A stretch of DNA of 7,217 nucleotides. Origin: JAGMDK01 sp023128695. Lineage in GTDB: Bacteria > Planctomycetota > Phycisphaerae > UBA1845 > Fen-1342. Position 1 is the first letter of the stretch; the number at the start of each line of letters is the position of its first letter. The notes under the pieces are model-generated. The model worked only from the letters and a program-made list of their open reading frames with translations, made no database searches and was not told the origin of the DNA. Of the stretch, positions 1 to 5,758 are shown piece by piece. The translations under genes were made by a program, and so were the position numbers. The stretch covers positions 1 through 7,217 of the forward strand of contig DAOVQG010000244.1 in NCBI GenBank assembly GCA_030628805.1. The letters are read 5' to 3'.

Positions 1-84
1 AGCCATTTGCGATGTTAGGTGGGCAGGTGCCTAACCTCGGTCATAGCCCCGCGAAGCTCTCAATAACACGTTATTTGTGACATT
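1..84. repeat. Dispersed repeat R1, left copy
   Basis: This copy aligns without gaps to 7124-7207. By hand count 69 of 84 positions agree. The first 35 bases and the last 24 are strongly conserved; the middle (about 36-58) is not. The last conserved block holds an inverted repeat, AATAAC (62-67) and GTTATT (70-75), identical in both copies. A second inverted pair, GTTAGG (14-19) and CCTAAC (30-35), is intact only here. No coding potential was seen. Conserved ends around a variable middle fit a small dispersed element or a structured RNA, but nothing shows mobility or transcription. Confidence 0.8.
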
Positions 85-107
85 TGGCCAGCAGTGCTCG
101 TCTATTA

Positions 108-135
108 GCTGATCGCTGATTGCTGACCGCTGAAT
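108..135. repeat. Heptameric tandem repeat GCTGANN, left array
   Basis: Four 7-base units follow each other: GCTGATC, GCTGATT, GCTGACC and GCTGAAT. A degenerate fifth unit, GCTTACG, follows. The first five bases are constant and the last two vary. The same unit occurs on the opposite strand at 7101-7128. It resembles the short tandemly repeated heptamers known from cyanobacterial genomes, though no relation is claimed. Confidence 0.8.
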
Positions 136-158
136 GCTTACGTTCTTTTTATGATGAA

Positions 159-200
159 GAGCCGCGGGCTTTAGCCCGCGCGGACTGAAGTCCGCGGCTC
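159..200. repeat. Cruciform-type GC-rich double hairpin
   Basis: Two hairpins are fused and share bases. CGCGGGCT (163-170) pairs with AGCCCGCG (173-180), and CGCGGACT (179-186) pairs with AGTCCGCG (189-196). The outer ends GAGCCGCG (159-166) and CGCGGCTC (193-200) also pair, so a cruciform or one long hairpin is possible. It lies about 118 bases past the stop codon of the last GT4 gene and could end transcription. There is no clean T tract on either side, so a terminator role is only a guess. Confidence 0.75.
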
Positions 201-205
201 GTCGT

Positions 206-233
206 CCGGCCGGTACGGGGCCCGCCGCTACAT
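206..233. repeat. GGCCGGTACGGGGCCC repeat, copy 1
   Basis: This copy matches 295-323 almost base for base. It has a single-base shortening after GGGGCCC, where copy 2 reads GGCCGC and this copy reads GCCGC. The two copies are direct repeats flanking the heptad array and the CCTTATCA units. Confidence 0.8.
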
Positions 234-266
234 CTAGAGACTAGAAACTAGAGACTAGAAACTAGA
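234..266. repeat. Heptameric tandem repeat CTAGANA
   Basis: Units CTAGAGA and CTAGAAA alternate: 234-240, 241-247, 248-254 and 255-261, followed by a partial CTAGA (262-266). The period of 7 is the same as in the GCTGANN arrays. There is no spacer structure, so it is not a CRISPR. Confidence 0.9.
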
Positions 267-274
267 CATTGTTA

Positions 275-290
275 CCTTATCACCTTATCA
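275..290. repeat. Two tandem CCTTATCA units
   Basis: CCTTATCA occurs twice in a row (275-282 and 283-290), just after the CTAGANA heptad array and just before copy 2 of the GGCCGGTACGGGGCCC repeat. Its function is unknown. Confidence 0.75.
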
Positions 291-294
291 CCCT

Positions 295-323
295 GCGGCC
301 GGTACGGGGCCCGGCCGCTACAT
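295..323. repeat. GGCCGGTACGGGGCCC repeat, copy 2, overlapping a stop codon
   Basis: This is the second copy of the repeat at 206-233. Its right end, read on the minus strand as ATGTAG, supplies the last codon (Met388) and the TAG stop of the GT4 gene that ends at 318. The GT4 reading frame therefore ends inside the repeat. Confidence 0.8.
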
Positions 324-1484
324 TGTCCGTCGGATCAGCTCGTGGGCCTTCGCGGCCATCCGCTCGACGAACACATCCAGGCCGTGCCGGCGAGCAAAGT
401 CGTAACCTGCACGAATGCATTGGCGGCGGAATTCGCCGTCATCGATGAGGCGGGCGATGCCGGCCGCCAGGGCTTTCGGATCGTTTAGCAGGATCAGCAC
501 GCCGCGCTGTCCATCGCCCAGCGATTCGGCGATGTTCCCCACCGGCGTCGCGACGATCGGCAGGCTGTGCCCCATAGCTTCTGTAATCACCCGCGGCGAG
601 CCCTCGCTGAGCGACGGCAAGGCGAAGACGTCGGCCGAGTTGTAATACTCATTGAGCTCCGGCCCCAGTGTAATGTAGCCGCGGAAATGTACGTGACCCT
701 GCAAGCCGAGCCCGTTGGTCTGCGCCTCCAGGCTGTCCTGCATCTCGCCGGTTCCGACCAGATCCAACTCCACGTCGCGCCCCTCGCGGCGGAGGATGCC
801 GACGGCCTCGACCAGATCGTTGAGCCCTTTCCCTTCGCGCAGGTAGCCGACGTAGAGCACCCGCACGACGTCGCCGATGCAGCAGTCCGCGCGCAGGTAA
901 TAATCATCCGCCCGTAAAGTCGAGAGCACGATCGGTTCCACGTTCGGCGTGTATTTTTTCAGCCGCTCGGAGATTCCGCTGCCGTCGGTGAACGAGTAAT
1001 TGCGGCGCATGATGTACTTCTGGACCGCGAACTCGCAGCTATATGCCGTCCAGGCGAAATAACCGTGCCACCCTTTGTACTTTGGACTACGAGCGATCAT
1101 CTCGAAGGGGTCGGACGAGAAGTGGTACATGAACGGCACGCCGCGCTTTCGGGTCAGCCACCAGAGCACGTACGCCAGGGGGGCGGTGCCGCGGGCATTG
1201 ATGACGTTCAGGCTGTCGCAGTGCGCGCGGAATGTCCGCACGATGCTCGGGGCCCGCCGATAGGCCTGGATGTGGGTCTCGAAATAGGGCAGAGGAGCAA
1301 CGGTGATGTTCGAGGCGTCCAAGGGGACTCCGCTGAAGTACGAGGGCTGATCCGTGACCGGGGCGAAGACGGTGACGTGGTCGAAGTGCCGCGCGAACTC
1401 CAACACATAGCGGGCATAAGAGCCGTAGGTGTCGTATGACTGCCCGTCCGCGTGCAGTGGTTCGTGATACAGGCCTATCCGCAC
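318..1484 (-). CDS. GT4-family glycosyltransferase (GT-B fold), distal gene
   Basis: The 388-residue protein is a cytoplasmic or membrane-associated retaining glycosyltransferase that should move a sugar from a nucleotide-sugar to a glycan acceptor. The C-terminal nucleotide-binding domain is clear. R216 and K219 lie in YLREGKG, the usual donor-phosphate contact. The EX7E pair is E294 and E302, within EGSPRVITE. GTGEM follows the LDLV strand near 241-248, and the length is normal for the family. The start is GTG at 1484, with GGAG (1494-1497) nine bases upstream. A hairpin (1504-1555) lies just beyond that. The last Met codon and stop lie inside a repeat. Similar N-terminal layout (EP near residue 9, FA near 30, T-x-F/Y-x-P near 38-42) and a matching EGxPR motif suggest it is a diverged paralogue of the GT4 at 4217-5440. 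Donor and acceptor cannot be read from the sequence. Confidence 0.93.
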   Translation of the reverse strand: MRIGLYHEPLHADGQSYDTYGSYARYVLEFARHFDHVTVFAPVTDQPSYFSGVPLDASNITVAPLPYFETHIQAYRRAPSIVRTFRAHCDSLNVINARGTAPLAYVLWWLTRKRGVPFMYHFSSDPFEMIARSPKYKGWHGYFAWTAYSCEFAVQKYIMRRNYSFTDGSGISERLKKYTPNVEPIVLSTLRADDYYLRADCCIGDVVRVLYVGYLREGKGLNDLVEAVGILRREGRDVELDLVGTGEMQDSLEAQTNGLGLQGHVHFRGYITLGPELNEYYNSADVFALPSLSEGSPRVITEAMGHSLPIVATPVGNIAESLGDGQRGVLILLNDPKALAAGIARLIDDGEFRRQCIRAGYDFARRHGLDVFVERMAAKAHELIRRTM

Positions 1485-1503
1485 GACGGCGATCTCCAGG
1501 AGG

Positions 1504-1555
1504 GTGCCCCATCCCGTTTCGCCGGCCCGGAGGGCTGGCGAACGGGGTGGGGGAC
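1504..1555. repeat. Hairpin repeat H, copy upstream of the distal GT4
   Basis: GTGCCCCATCCCGTTTCGCC (1504-1523) is imperfectly complementary to GGCGAACGGGGTGGGGGAC (1537-1555), with a 13-base loop. The same element occurs in the opposite orientation at 2913-2968. It ends 19 bases upstream of the GTG start of the GT4 gene, beyond its ribosome binding site, so a transcript from further upstream would carry it in the 5' leader. Confidence 0.85.
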
Positions 1556-1575
1556 GGATTGGCGACTGGACAGGC

Positions 1576-1651
1576 CTAGTGCTCCGTCAGCGTTGCTGTG
1601 AGGGGTGGCACGGCCGTGCCACCCATCAAGCGATGCGTGACAGAGCACTAG
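1576..1651. repeat. CTAG-bounded 76-bp palindromic element
   Basis: The element begins CTAGTGCTCCGTCA and ends TGACAGAGCACTAG. These terminal inverted repeats are 14 bases long with one mismatch. The centre is a perfect 22-base palindrome around GTGGCACGGCCGTGCCAC, and it sits exactly midway between the ends. It lies 37 bases after the aminotransferase stop codon. Related ends are seen at 5742-5758. The form resembles a very small non-autonomous element or REP-like repeat; no transposase is present in the window. Confidence 0.85.
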
Positions 1652-1688
1652 AACATAGTTACGCATAGTCAATGTTCAGTCCTCGTTA

Positions 1689-2894
1689 TCAAGCGGGGCG
1701 ACATACGTCCCGCACGAACGCCAACGTTTTATCAATATCTCGGTCGCTCACCCGCCGATGGGTGGGCAGGTTGATGACCTCGGCGGTGGCTTTTTCCGAC
1801 ACGGGACACATTCGTTCCAGATAGCAGAACGCTTTGTGGTCTGTTTCGATCGGGTGCAGCGGGCATTCGAACCAGGAGCCGATCTCGACGCCGTGCCTGG
1901 CGGCCTGTGCCAGGGCCTGCTCTTTGTTCGCGACCCGCAAGGGGAAGCGGAGCAGCGGCGTATCCCAATGCTCGGGAATCCGCGGCACGCGGTACCCCAG
2001 CTTCGGCAACTCGGCCAGATATCTCTGCGTCGCGTGACTTCGTTTCGCCAGATTGGCGGCGGCCCGCCCGACTTCCCGCCGTCCCAGCCGGCACTGCACC
2101 GGGGCCGGCCCGAGGGCGTAGTTGGCCGGCATGCTCGACTCGAACTCGGCGGAGCTTGAGCTGCCGACCACCAGGCCCTTCTTGGTCATCCAGCGGAACA
2201 GCCGGGTCGCCAGGGCCGTCGTCGAAGGGTAGAGGCAGACTTCGTAGACCAGCAGTTGGCTGGCGAGCATGAAGGCTGCTTTCCGCCCGGGCACGGGGTA
2301 TTTCGCCTGTTCCGCCCGGACCCGTGCGGCCAGATCCTGATCGTGTACCAGCGCCAACCCGCCCAGCCCGGTGGAGTACGGTTTGTTCCATTGACCGCTG
2401 AAGAACGCCGCCGTGCCGAGGGTCCCGAGCAGCTCCCCATTCACGCGGCCGCCGAAGGTGTGGCAGCAGTCTTCGAGAATGGGTATGCCGCGCTGGTCGG
2501 CGACCGTGCGGATTTCACGGACGGGGGCCGGGAAACCGTAGGTGTGCTGCACGAGAATCGCCTTGGTGCGGGGCGAAATCCTGTCCGCGACGTCGGCCGC
2601 GGGCGTGATGTAAAACTCGGGCTCGATGTCGACGTAGATGGGTGTGGCGCCAGTGTAAATGACCGGCCCGGGAACCATCACGCAGGTGTAGCCGGGGACG
2701 ATGACCTCGTCGCCGGGGCCGATGTCGAGGGCTTTCAGGATCGCGTACAGCGCGATGCGGCCCTTCCAGAAGGCAAACGCGGTGCCGCTGCCGAAGAAAC
2801 CCTCGGCGGCTTGCTGATATGCCTCCCGGACCGGGGCATTCTCGCCGCCCGGCACTATCATCCCACCCAGGGCTGTCAGCAGTCGATCAAGCAT
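1689..2894 (-). CDS. DegT/DnrJ/EryC1/StrS-family PLP aminotransferase
   Basis: The 401-residue enzyme belongs to the fold-type I PLP family that usually transfers an amino group from glutamate to a keto-sugar nucleotide, giving an amino sugar for surface glycans. With ATG 2894 as residue 1, the cofactor site is visible. D142 in LEDCCHTFGG should bind the pyridine nitrogen. S166 and K171 lie in FFSGQWNK, K171 being the likely Schiff-base lysine, followed by GLGG (176-179). H145 stands where many relatives have Gln. The C-terminal LPTHRRVSDRDID is typical of the family. An upstream GTG at 2921 would add nine residues, but those codons run into hairpin repeat H, so I prefer 2894. The ribosome binding site is weak (GGAC or TTTGGA just upstream). 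The exact sugar substrate is unknown; a non-sugar substrate is not excluded. Confidence 0.9.
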   Translation of the reverse strand: MLDRLLTALGGMIVPGGENAPVREAYQQAAEGFFGSGTAFAFWKGRIALYAILKALDIGPGDEVIVPGYTCVMVPGPVIYTGATPIYVDIEPEFYITPAADVADRISPRTKAILVQHTYGFPAPVREIRTVADQRGIPILEDCCHTFGGRVNGELLGTLGTAAFFSGQWNKPYSTGLGGLALVHDQDLAARVRAEQAKYPVPGRKAAFMLASQLLVYEVCLYPSTTALATRLFRWMTKKGLVVGSSSSAEFESSMPANYALGPAPVQCRLGRREVGRAAANLAKRSHATQRYLAELPKLGYRVPRIPEHWDTPLLRFPLRVANKEQALAQAARHGVEIGSWFECPLHPIETDHKAFCYLERMCPVSEKATAEVINLPTHRRVSDRDIDKTLAFVRDVCRPA

Positions 2895-2912
2895 TCCAAA
2901 TAGTCCTGGTCG

Positions 2913-2968
2913 GTCCCCCACCCCGTCCGCGTACCTGTTGAACAGGCACGCGGAACGGGATGGGGCAC
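2913..2968. repeat. Hairpin repeat H, copy upstream of the aminotransferase
   Basis: GTCCCCCACCCCGTCCGCG (2913-2931) pairs with CGCGGAACGGGATGGGGCAC (2949-2968). Inside the loop, CCTGTT (2934-2939) and AACAGG (2941-2946) form a further short inverted repeat. It is the same family as 1504-1555 but inverted. It ends 18 bases upstream of the preferred ATG at 2894, nearly the same distance as at the distal GT4 gene. Confidence 0.85.
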
Positions 2969-3016
2969 CCGATCTCAGTTAGTTTCCTATCGCGCACACG
3001 GATTCAGAAAGCACAC

Positions 3017-3045
3017 ATGTTATCCCAACGACACGACGTGGCCAA
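3017..3045 (-). promoter_or_regulatory. Candidate sigma70-like promoter for the aminotransferase
   Basis: On the minus strand TTGGCC (3045-3040) is followed by a 17-base spacer and TAACAT (3022-3017). Each hexamer agrees with the consensus at four of six positions. Transcription would begin near 3010 and put hairpin repeat H in the 5' leader. Two four-of-six matches can arise by chance. Confidence 0.3.
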
Positions 3046-3072
3046 GACATGAGTACCCGTGGCCGGGCGTGT

Positions 3073-3153
3073 GCTGTGTGCCACTGCTCTTGAGCAGTGT
3101 CTTCTTTTGACCAGCGGTAGCTTGGGCACTGCTCAGGAGCAGTGGCACACAGC
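3073..3153. repeat. 81-bp palindromic repeat downstream of GT2
   Basis: The left arm (3073-3099) and right arm (3127-3153) are 27 bases each and complementary at 26 of 27 positions, around a 27-base centre. Each arm holds its own 8-base-pair hairpin, CACTGCTC-NN-GAGCAGTG (3082-3099 and 3127-3144). It starts 20 bases after the GT2 stop codon, where it could act as a terminator or protect the 3' end of the transcript. No T tract follows on the minus strand. Confidence 0.85.
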
Positions 3154-3173
3154 AGTAGGCAGCGCGCACAGTG

Positions 3174-4220
3174 TCAAGTAGTCCCCTTGAGCGGGTGCGT
3201 GCGGGATTCATCCGGCCGATAAAATGGCAGGATCAGGAAGCCGATGAGCTCGCCCAGCCCGTACGAGAAGTGCAGCACGAACATCGCCGGCGGAAAGGCC
3301 GGCACCTGAAGCGGGCGTAGTTTTCGGCCGGCGGCCACTGCCATCCCGATCAGTGCGTAAACCCCGAGCAGCCCGGCCAATACGATCCATAGGAGTGGTG
3401 CCCACAGGCCCGCGATCAGCAAAGCGAGAATCGTTAGCACGAACCCCAGCGGCACATAATACCGCGGCGAGAAGTTTTGCGACCGTTGATGCTTGAACAT
3501 CAGCACCAGCCAGCGCGAACGGCGGAACATCTGCTGCCAGAGCGTCTTGAGTGTCCCGCGCGCGTAATAGGTCGAGCGGATGCTCGGGTCGAAATAAAGA
3601 ATCTTGCCGGCCGCCCGCAGCCGGGCGTGACAGACGTTGTCCTGATTGACCCGGAGGCCCTCGTCGAAACCGCCGATCTCGATCAGGTCCTGTCGCCGGT
3701 AGAGCCCGAAGACGACGGTTTCGCGCGGGCCGGGCTCGCCGCCGACGCGGAAGGTGCTGCCGCCGACGCCGACTCGGCTGGACAGCAGGGCGGCGATCGT
3801 CTCGCCCCAGAATCCCTGACCGATGGTCTCGAGCGCGCCGCCGACCGCGGCCGCCTCCGGGTGAGCCTCCATCGCCGCCAGGCTGCGTTCGAGGAAATCG
3901 CGCGGGACCTCGCCGTGCGCGTCGGGCCGGATGACGTACTTACCGCGGGCCGCCTTGATGCCGATGTTCCAGCCGCTGGAGAGGATCAGGCCCGGATTGT
4001 CGAGCAGACGGATGGAGCGGTCCGGGTTGGCGGCGATGATACGTTCGACGATGGCCCGCGAATCGTCGCGGCTCAGTCCATCGACCACAATGATTTCATA
4101 CCGGTCCGGGGCGAGCGTCTGGTCCAGCATCGTACTCAGGCAACGCTCGATGTGGGCCTGCTCGTTCCGTACGACCACCATGAACGAGATCAACGGCTGT
4201 TCAGCACTCTGGGCCATCAT
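3174..4220 (-). CDS. ExoA-like GT2 glycosyltransferase with C-terminal membrane segments
   Basis: This 348-residue inverting glycosyltransferase (GT-A fold) is probably anchored in the inner membrane and extends an exopolysaccharide repeat unit. With ATG 4220 as residue 1, ISFMVVVRNE (11-20) opens the nucleotide-binding fold, and D47 lies in VVDG. RPDAH (D100, H102) stands at the metal site in the form I know from the succinoglycan ExoA group, in place of plain DxD. GGFDEG (183-188) leads to NQD (192-194), whose Asp is the likely catalytic base, and RRSRW (233-237) forms the acceptor-side motif. Hydrophobic stretches at about 256-298 and 311-334 should give two or three membrane helices. The start overlaps the upstream GT4 stop as ATGA, which implies translational coupling. 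The open frame continues upstream to 4316, but only within the other gene. Donor and acceptor are not determinable. Confidence 0.92.
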   Translation of the reverse strand: MMAQSAEQPLISFMVVVRNEQAHIERCLSTMLDQTLAPDRYEIIVVDGLSRDDSRAIVERIIAANPDRSIRLLDNPGLILSSGWNIGIKAARGKYVIRPDAHGEVPRDFLERSLAAMEAHPEAAAVGGALETIGQGFWGETIAALLSSRVGVGGSTFRVGGEPGPRETVVFGLYRRQDLIEIGGFDEGLRVNQDNVCHARLRAAGKILYFDPSIRSTYYARGTLKTLWQQMFRRSRWLVLMFKHQRSQNFSPRYYVPLGFVLTILALLIAGLWAPLLWIVLAGLLGVYALIGMAVAAGRKLRPLQVPAFPPAMFVLHFSYGLGELIGFLILPFYRPDESRTHPLKGTT

Positions 4221-5440
4221 GGCCGCCCACTGCCCGCGGCGACCATGGCGTCTGCTATCCGTTGAGCGAGCTTTTCCGCATGGTATTCCGCGGTCGACTG
4301 CTGTGCGATCTCCCACGAGCGGGCGATGATCCGGCGGCGCAACTCGTGATCGTCGATGATCCGCCCGATGGCGACGGCCAAAGCGTCGGCGTCACTCGGC
4401 GGGACGAGCAGCCCATCTTCGCCGTCGTGAACCACGGAGGGGATGCCGCCAACCGAGGTTGCCACCGTCGGCAGGCTAAAGGCCCGGCCCTCGGCAATGA
4501 TGCGCGGCAGCCCTTCGCCCAGCGAGGATATCACGTGGATGTCGGCGTTTCTGAAGAGGTTAAAGAGCTTTTCGCCGAATGCCAGTGTGCCGTGAAACGT
4601 AATCTGGTCCGCCAGACCGAGCTTCTTGGCCAGGTCGTGGAGTGACTGGACATACGCCGGGTCGTCGCCTCCGCCGGCCAGATCCAGCTTGATCGGCTTG
4701 CCGCTGTCGATCAGTTTCGCGATCGCCTCGAACAGATATTCCAGGCCTTTGCTGGACAGTAGCCGGCAGACGCGGACGAGCCGCGTCGGTTGTTGAAGGC
4801 ACGTATCCTCCCGGTGAGTGAGCTGAGCCCTGGTGATGTTGGGATCCTGACAAACCTCGACCCGCGGGCAATCCGGGAGAAAGACCTCCCGCAACTCATC
4901 GCCCCAGGTTCCCACGAACACACAGCGGCGAGCGAACTCATGCTCCTGGCGGCGGAGCAGCCCCGTGGCCAGGCGCCCCGCCCAGGCAATCGGACCCGTC
5001 CGGTCGGCCACCCAACGGGACTGTTTCGTCACGTCGCCGGCCACGAGCATCACCAGCGGCTTGCCCATCTGGGTGGCTTCGCGTACGCTGTACTTGGCCG
5101 CCGGGGCCGGCACGCGGAAAATGATCAGATCGTGCTCGGCGACAAGCTGCCGGGCCTGCTCCTTCAGTTTGCGCTGCGTCCGCGGCAGGTGGCGGTAGTA
5201 GTCCTTGATAGCTTCATAGTACGGCCGCCCGACAACGCGGAATCGATTGACGTGGGCCACCGGCCCTTGCGGCTCGGCCGTGTTCCGTTCCAGCGGCACA
5301 TAGAACGTGAACGACTCACAGTGCTCGGCGAACTTCACGGCAAATCGCCACAGCGTGCTTCCCGCGGGACAATAGTACGTGCCTTGGGATTCCATAAATG
5401 GTTCATCAAGCAGCAGTAACGTTCGCGGTAGCAGTGGCAT
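4217..5440 (-). CDS. GT4-family glycosyltransferase (GT-B fold), first gene of the glycan block
   Basis: The 407-residue protein should be a retaining nucleotide-sugar glycosyltransferase acting on the cytoplasmic face of the membrane. The C-terminal domain carries R226 and K231 in CRLLSSKG, GGGDDPAYVQSL after the LDLA strand (252-267), and the EX7E pair E309 and E317 in EGLPRIIAE. VGGIPSVVHDGEDGLLVPP (330-348) is the standard donor-site loop. There is no signal peptide and no convincing membrane helix. The start ATG at 5440 has AAAGGA (5449-5454) eight bases upstream and a candidate promoter beyond. Its TGA overlaps the ATG of the GT2 gene. It heads the gene series and appears to be a diverged paralogue of the GT4 at 318-1484. 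The sugar it transfers cannot be inferred. Confidence 0.94.
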   Translation of the reverse strand: MPLLPRTLLLLDEPFMESQGTYYCPAGSTLWRFAVKFAEHCESFTFYVPLERNTAEPQGPVAHVNRFRVVGRPYYEAIKDYYRHLPRTQRKLKEQARQLVAEHDLIIFRVPAPAAKYSVREATQMGKPLVMLVAGDVTKQSRWVADRTGPIAWAGRLATGLLRRQEHEFARRCVFVGTWGDELREVFLPDCPRVEVCQDPNITRAQLTHREDTCLQQPTRLVRVCRLLSSKGLEYLFEAIAKLIDSGKPIKLDLAGGGDDPAYVQSLHDLAKKLGLADQITFHGTLAFGEKLFNLFRNADIHVISSLGEGLPRIIAEGRAFSLPTVATSVGGIPSVVHDGEDGLLVPPSDADALAVAIGRIIDDHELRRRIIARSWEIAQQSTAEYHAEKLAQRIADAMVAAGSGRP

Positions 5441-5472
5441 ATTCTGGTTCCTTTGCCGGGTTCGGGAAGGGA

Positions 5473-5501
5473 AGGATAGTCGTGCCCACAGCGAGCGGCA
5501 A
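5473..5501 (-). promoter_or_regulatory. Candidate sigma70-like promoter for the glycan genes
   Basis: On the minus strand TTGCCG (5501-5496), a 17-base spacer and TATCCT (5478-5473) lie upstream of the GT4 gene starting at 5440. Each hexamer fits the consensus at four of six positions. Transcription would start near 5466, giving a leader of about 26 bases that includes the ribosome binding site. Position and spacing are good, but sequence support is moderate. Confidence 0.4.
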
Positions 5502-5560
5502 GCACGTCTGCCGCCACAGCGTGATCGTTGTTCATCTTAGTCGTTGATATGTAACGGCCT

Positions 5561-5645
5561 GGAGAGGTGGCCGAGCGGCTGAAGGCGCCGGTCTTGAAAA
5601 CCGGTGAGGCGAAAGTCTCCGCGGGTTCGAATCCCGCCCTCTCCG
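5561..5645 (+). tRNA. tRNA-Ser(UGA)
   Basis: A complete class II tRNA of 85 nt is visible. The acceptor stem is GGAGAGG (5561-5567) with CCTCTCC (5638-5644) and discriminator G5645; CCA is not encoded. The anticodon stem CCGGT/ACCGG encloses the loop CTTGAAA (5593-5599), so the anticodon is TGA (5595-5597), which reads UCA serine codons. The T arm is GCGGG-TTCGAAT-CCCGC (5621-5637). A long variable arm between 5605 and 5620 is as expected for tRNA-Ser. It is the only plus-strand gene here and lies between the PEP-CTERM gene and the glycan genes. A TATGTA about seven bases upstream (5548-5553) could be a weak -10 box. Confidence 0.97.
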
Positions 5646-5650
5646 TTAAA

Positions 5651-5758
5651 CTAGCGGCCTGTGAGTCCTTTGGCGGCTTGCCCGCCAGTGGGAACGGGCA
5701 GGCAAGCTGCCCGTGGCACCCATCCGGATCCATCAGATCAGCGTTGACGGAGCATTAG
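5651..5758. repeat. Composite repeat between tRNA-Ser and the PEP-CTERM gene end
   Basis: The right end, read on the minus strand as CTAATGCTCCGTCAACG (5758-5742), matches the end of the 1576-1651 element at 15 of 17 positions. A further shared block is GATGGGTG followed by CACGG. The left side begins CTAG at 5651. In the middle GCTTGCCCGCC (5676-5686) pairs with GGCAGGCAAGC (5697-5707), one mismatch in 11, with a 10-base loop. The hairpin could lie at the 3' ends of both converging transcripts. The last codons of the PEP-CTERM gene lie inside the element. Confidence 0.65.

Larger units (their letters stand above)
1..317. other. Gene-free repeat region downstream of the last GT4 gene
   Basis: No credible gene is present in these 317 bases. 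In order they hold repeat R1 (1-84), a heptameric GCTGANN array (108-135), a GC-rich double hairpin (159-200), a GGCCGGTACGGGGCCC repeat (206-233), a CTAGANA heptad array (234-266), two 8-base CCTTATCA units (275-290) and a second copy of the GGCCGGTACGGGGCCC repeat (295-323). The last copy runs into the end of the neighbouring glycosyltransferase gene. Confidence 0.75.
1485..1688. other. Intergenic region between aminotransferase and distal GT4
   Basis: The 204 bases are nearly filled by two palindromic repeats, a hairpin at 1504-1555 and a CTAG-bounded palindrome at 1576-1651. A short inverted pair, GAACAT (1651-1656) and ATGTTC (1672-1677), lies near the end of the aminotransferase gene. 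I see no convincing promoter, so the distal GT4 may be reached by read-through. Confidence 0.6.
2895..3173. other. Intergenic region between GT2 and aminotransferase
   Basis: These 279 bases hold hairpin repeat H (2913-2968), a candidate promoter (3017-3045) and a large palindrome (3073-3153). No gene is supported here. Confidence 0.6.

Noticed and set aside
14..35. attC-like integron site (GTTAGGT and GCCTAAC)
   Set aside because: The two motifs occur in the reverse order from a real attC site, the second repeat copy breaks the first motif, and there is no integrase or cassette structure.
234..290. CRISPR array
   Set aside because: The units are 7 or 8 bases with no spacers.
2256..2903. 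215-residue plus-strand open frame
   Set aside because: It is a shadow of the aminotransferase gene, whose PLP-site motifs fix the true frame.
3477..4265. 262-residue plus-strand open frame
   Set aside because: It lies opposite the GT2 gene, which has clear conserved motifs. The peptide shows no recognisable domain and reflects high third-position GC.
4221..4316. N-terminal extension of the GT2 gene by 32 residues
   Set aside because: The extra residues lie wholly within the upstream GT4 gene and look unlike a GT2 start. The ATGA overlap at 4217-4220 is the better start.
5335..5733. 132-residue minus-strand open frame containing AGFEPAETF and VFKTGAFSRSATS
   Set aside because: It runs antisense through the tRNA-Ser gene. 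Such peptide strings are a well-known artefact of translating tRNA complements.
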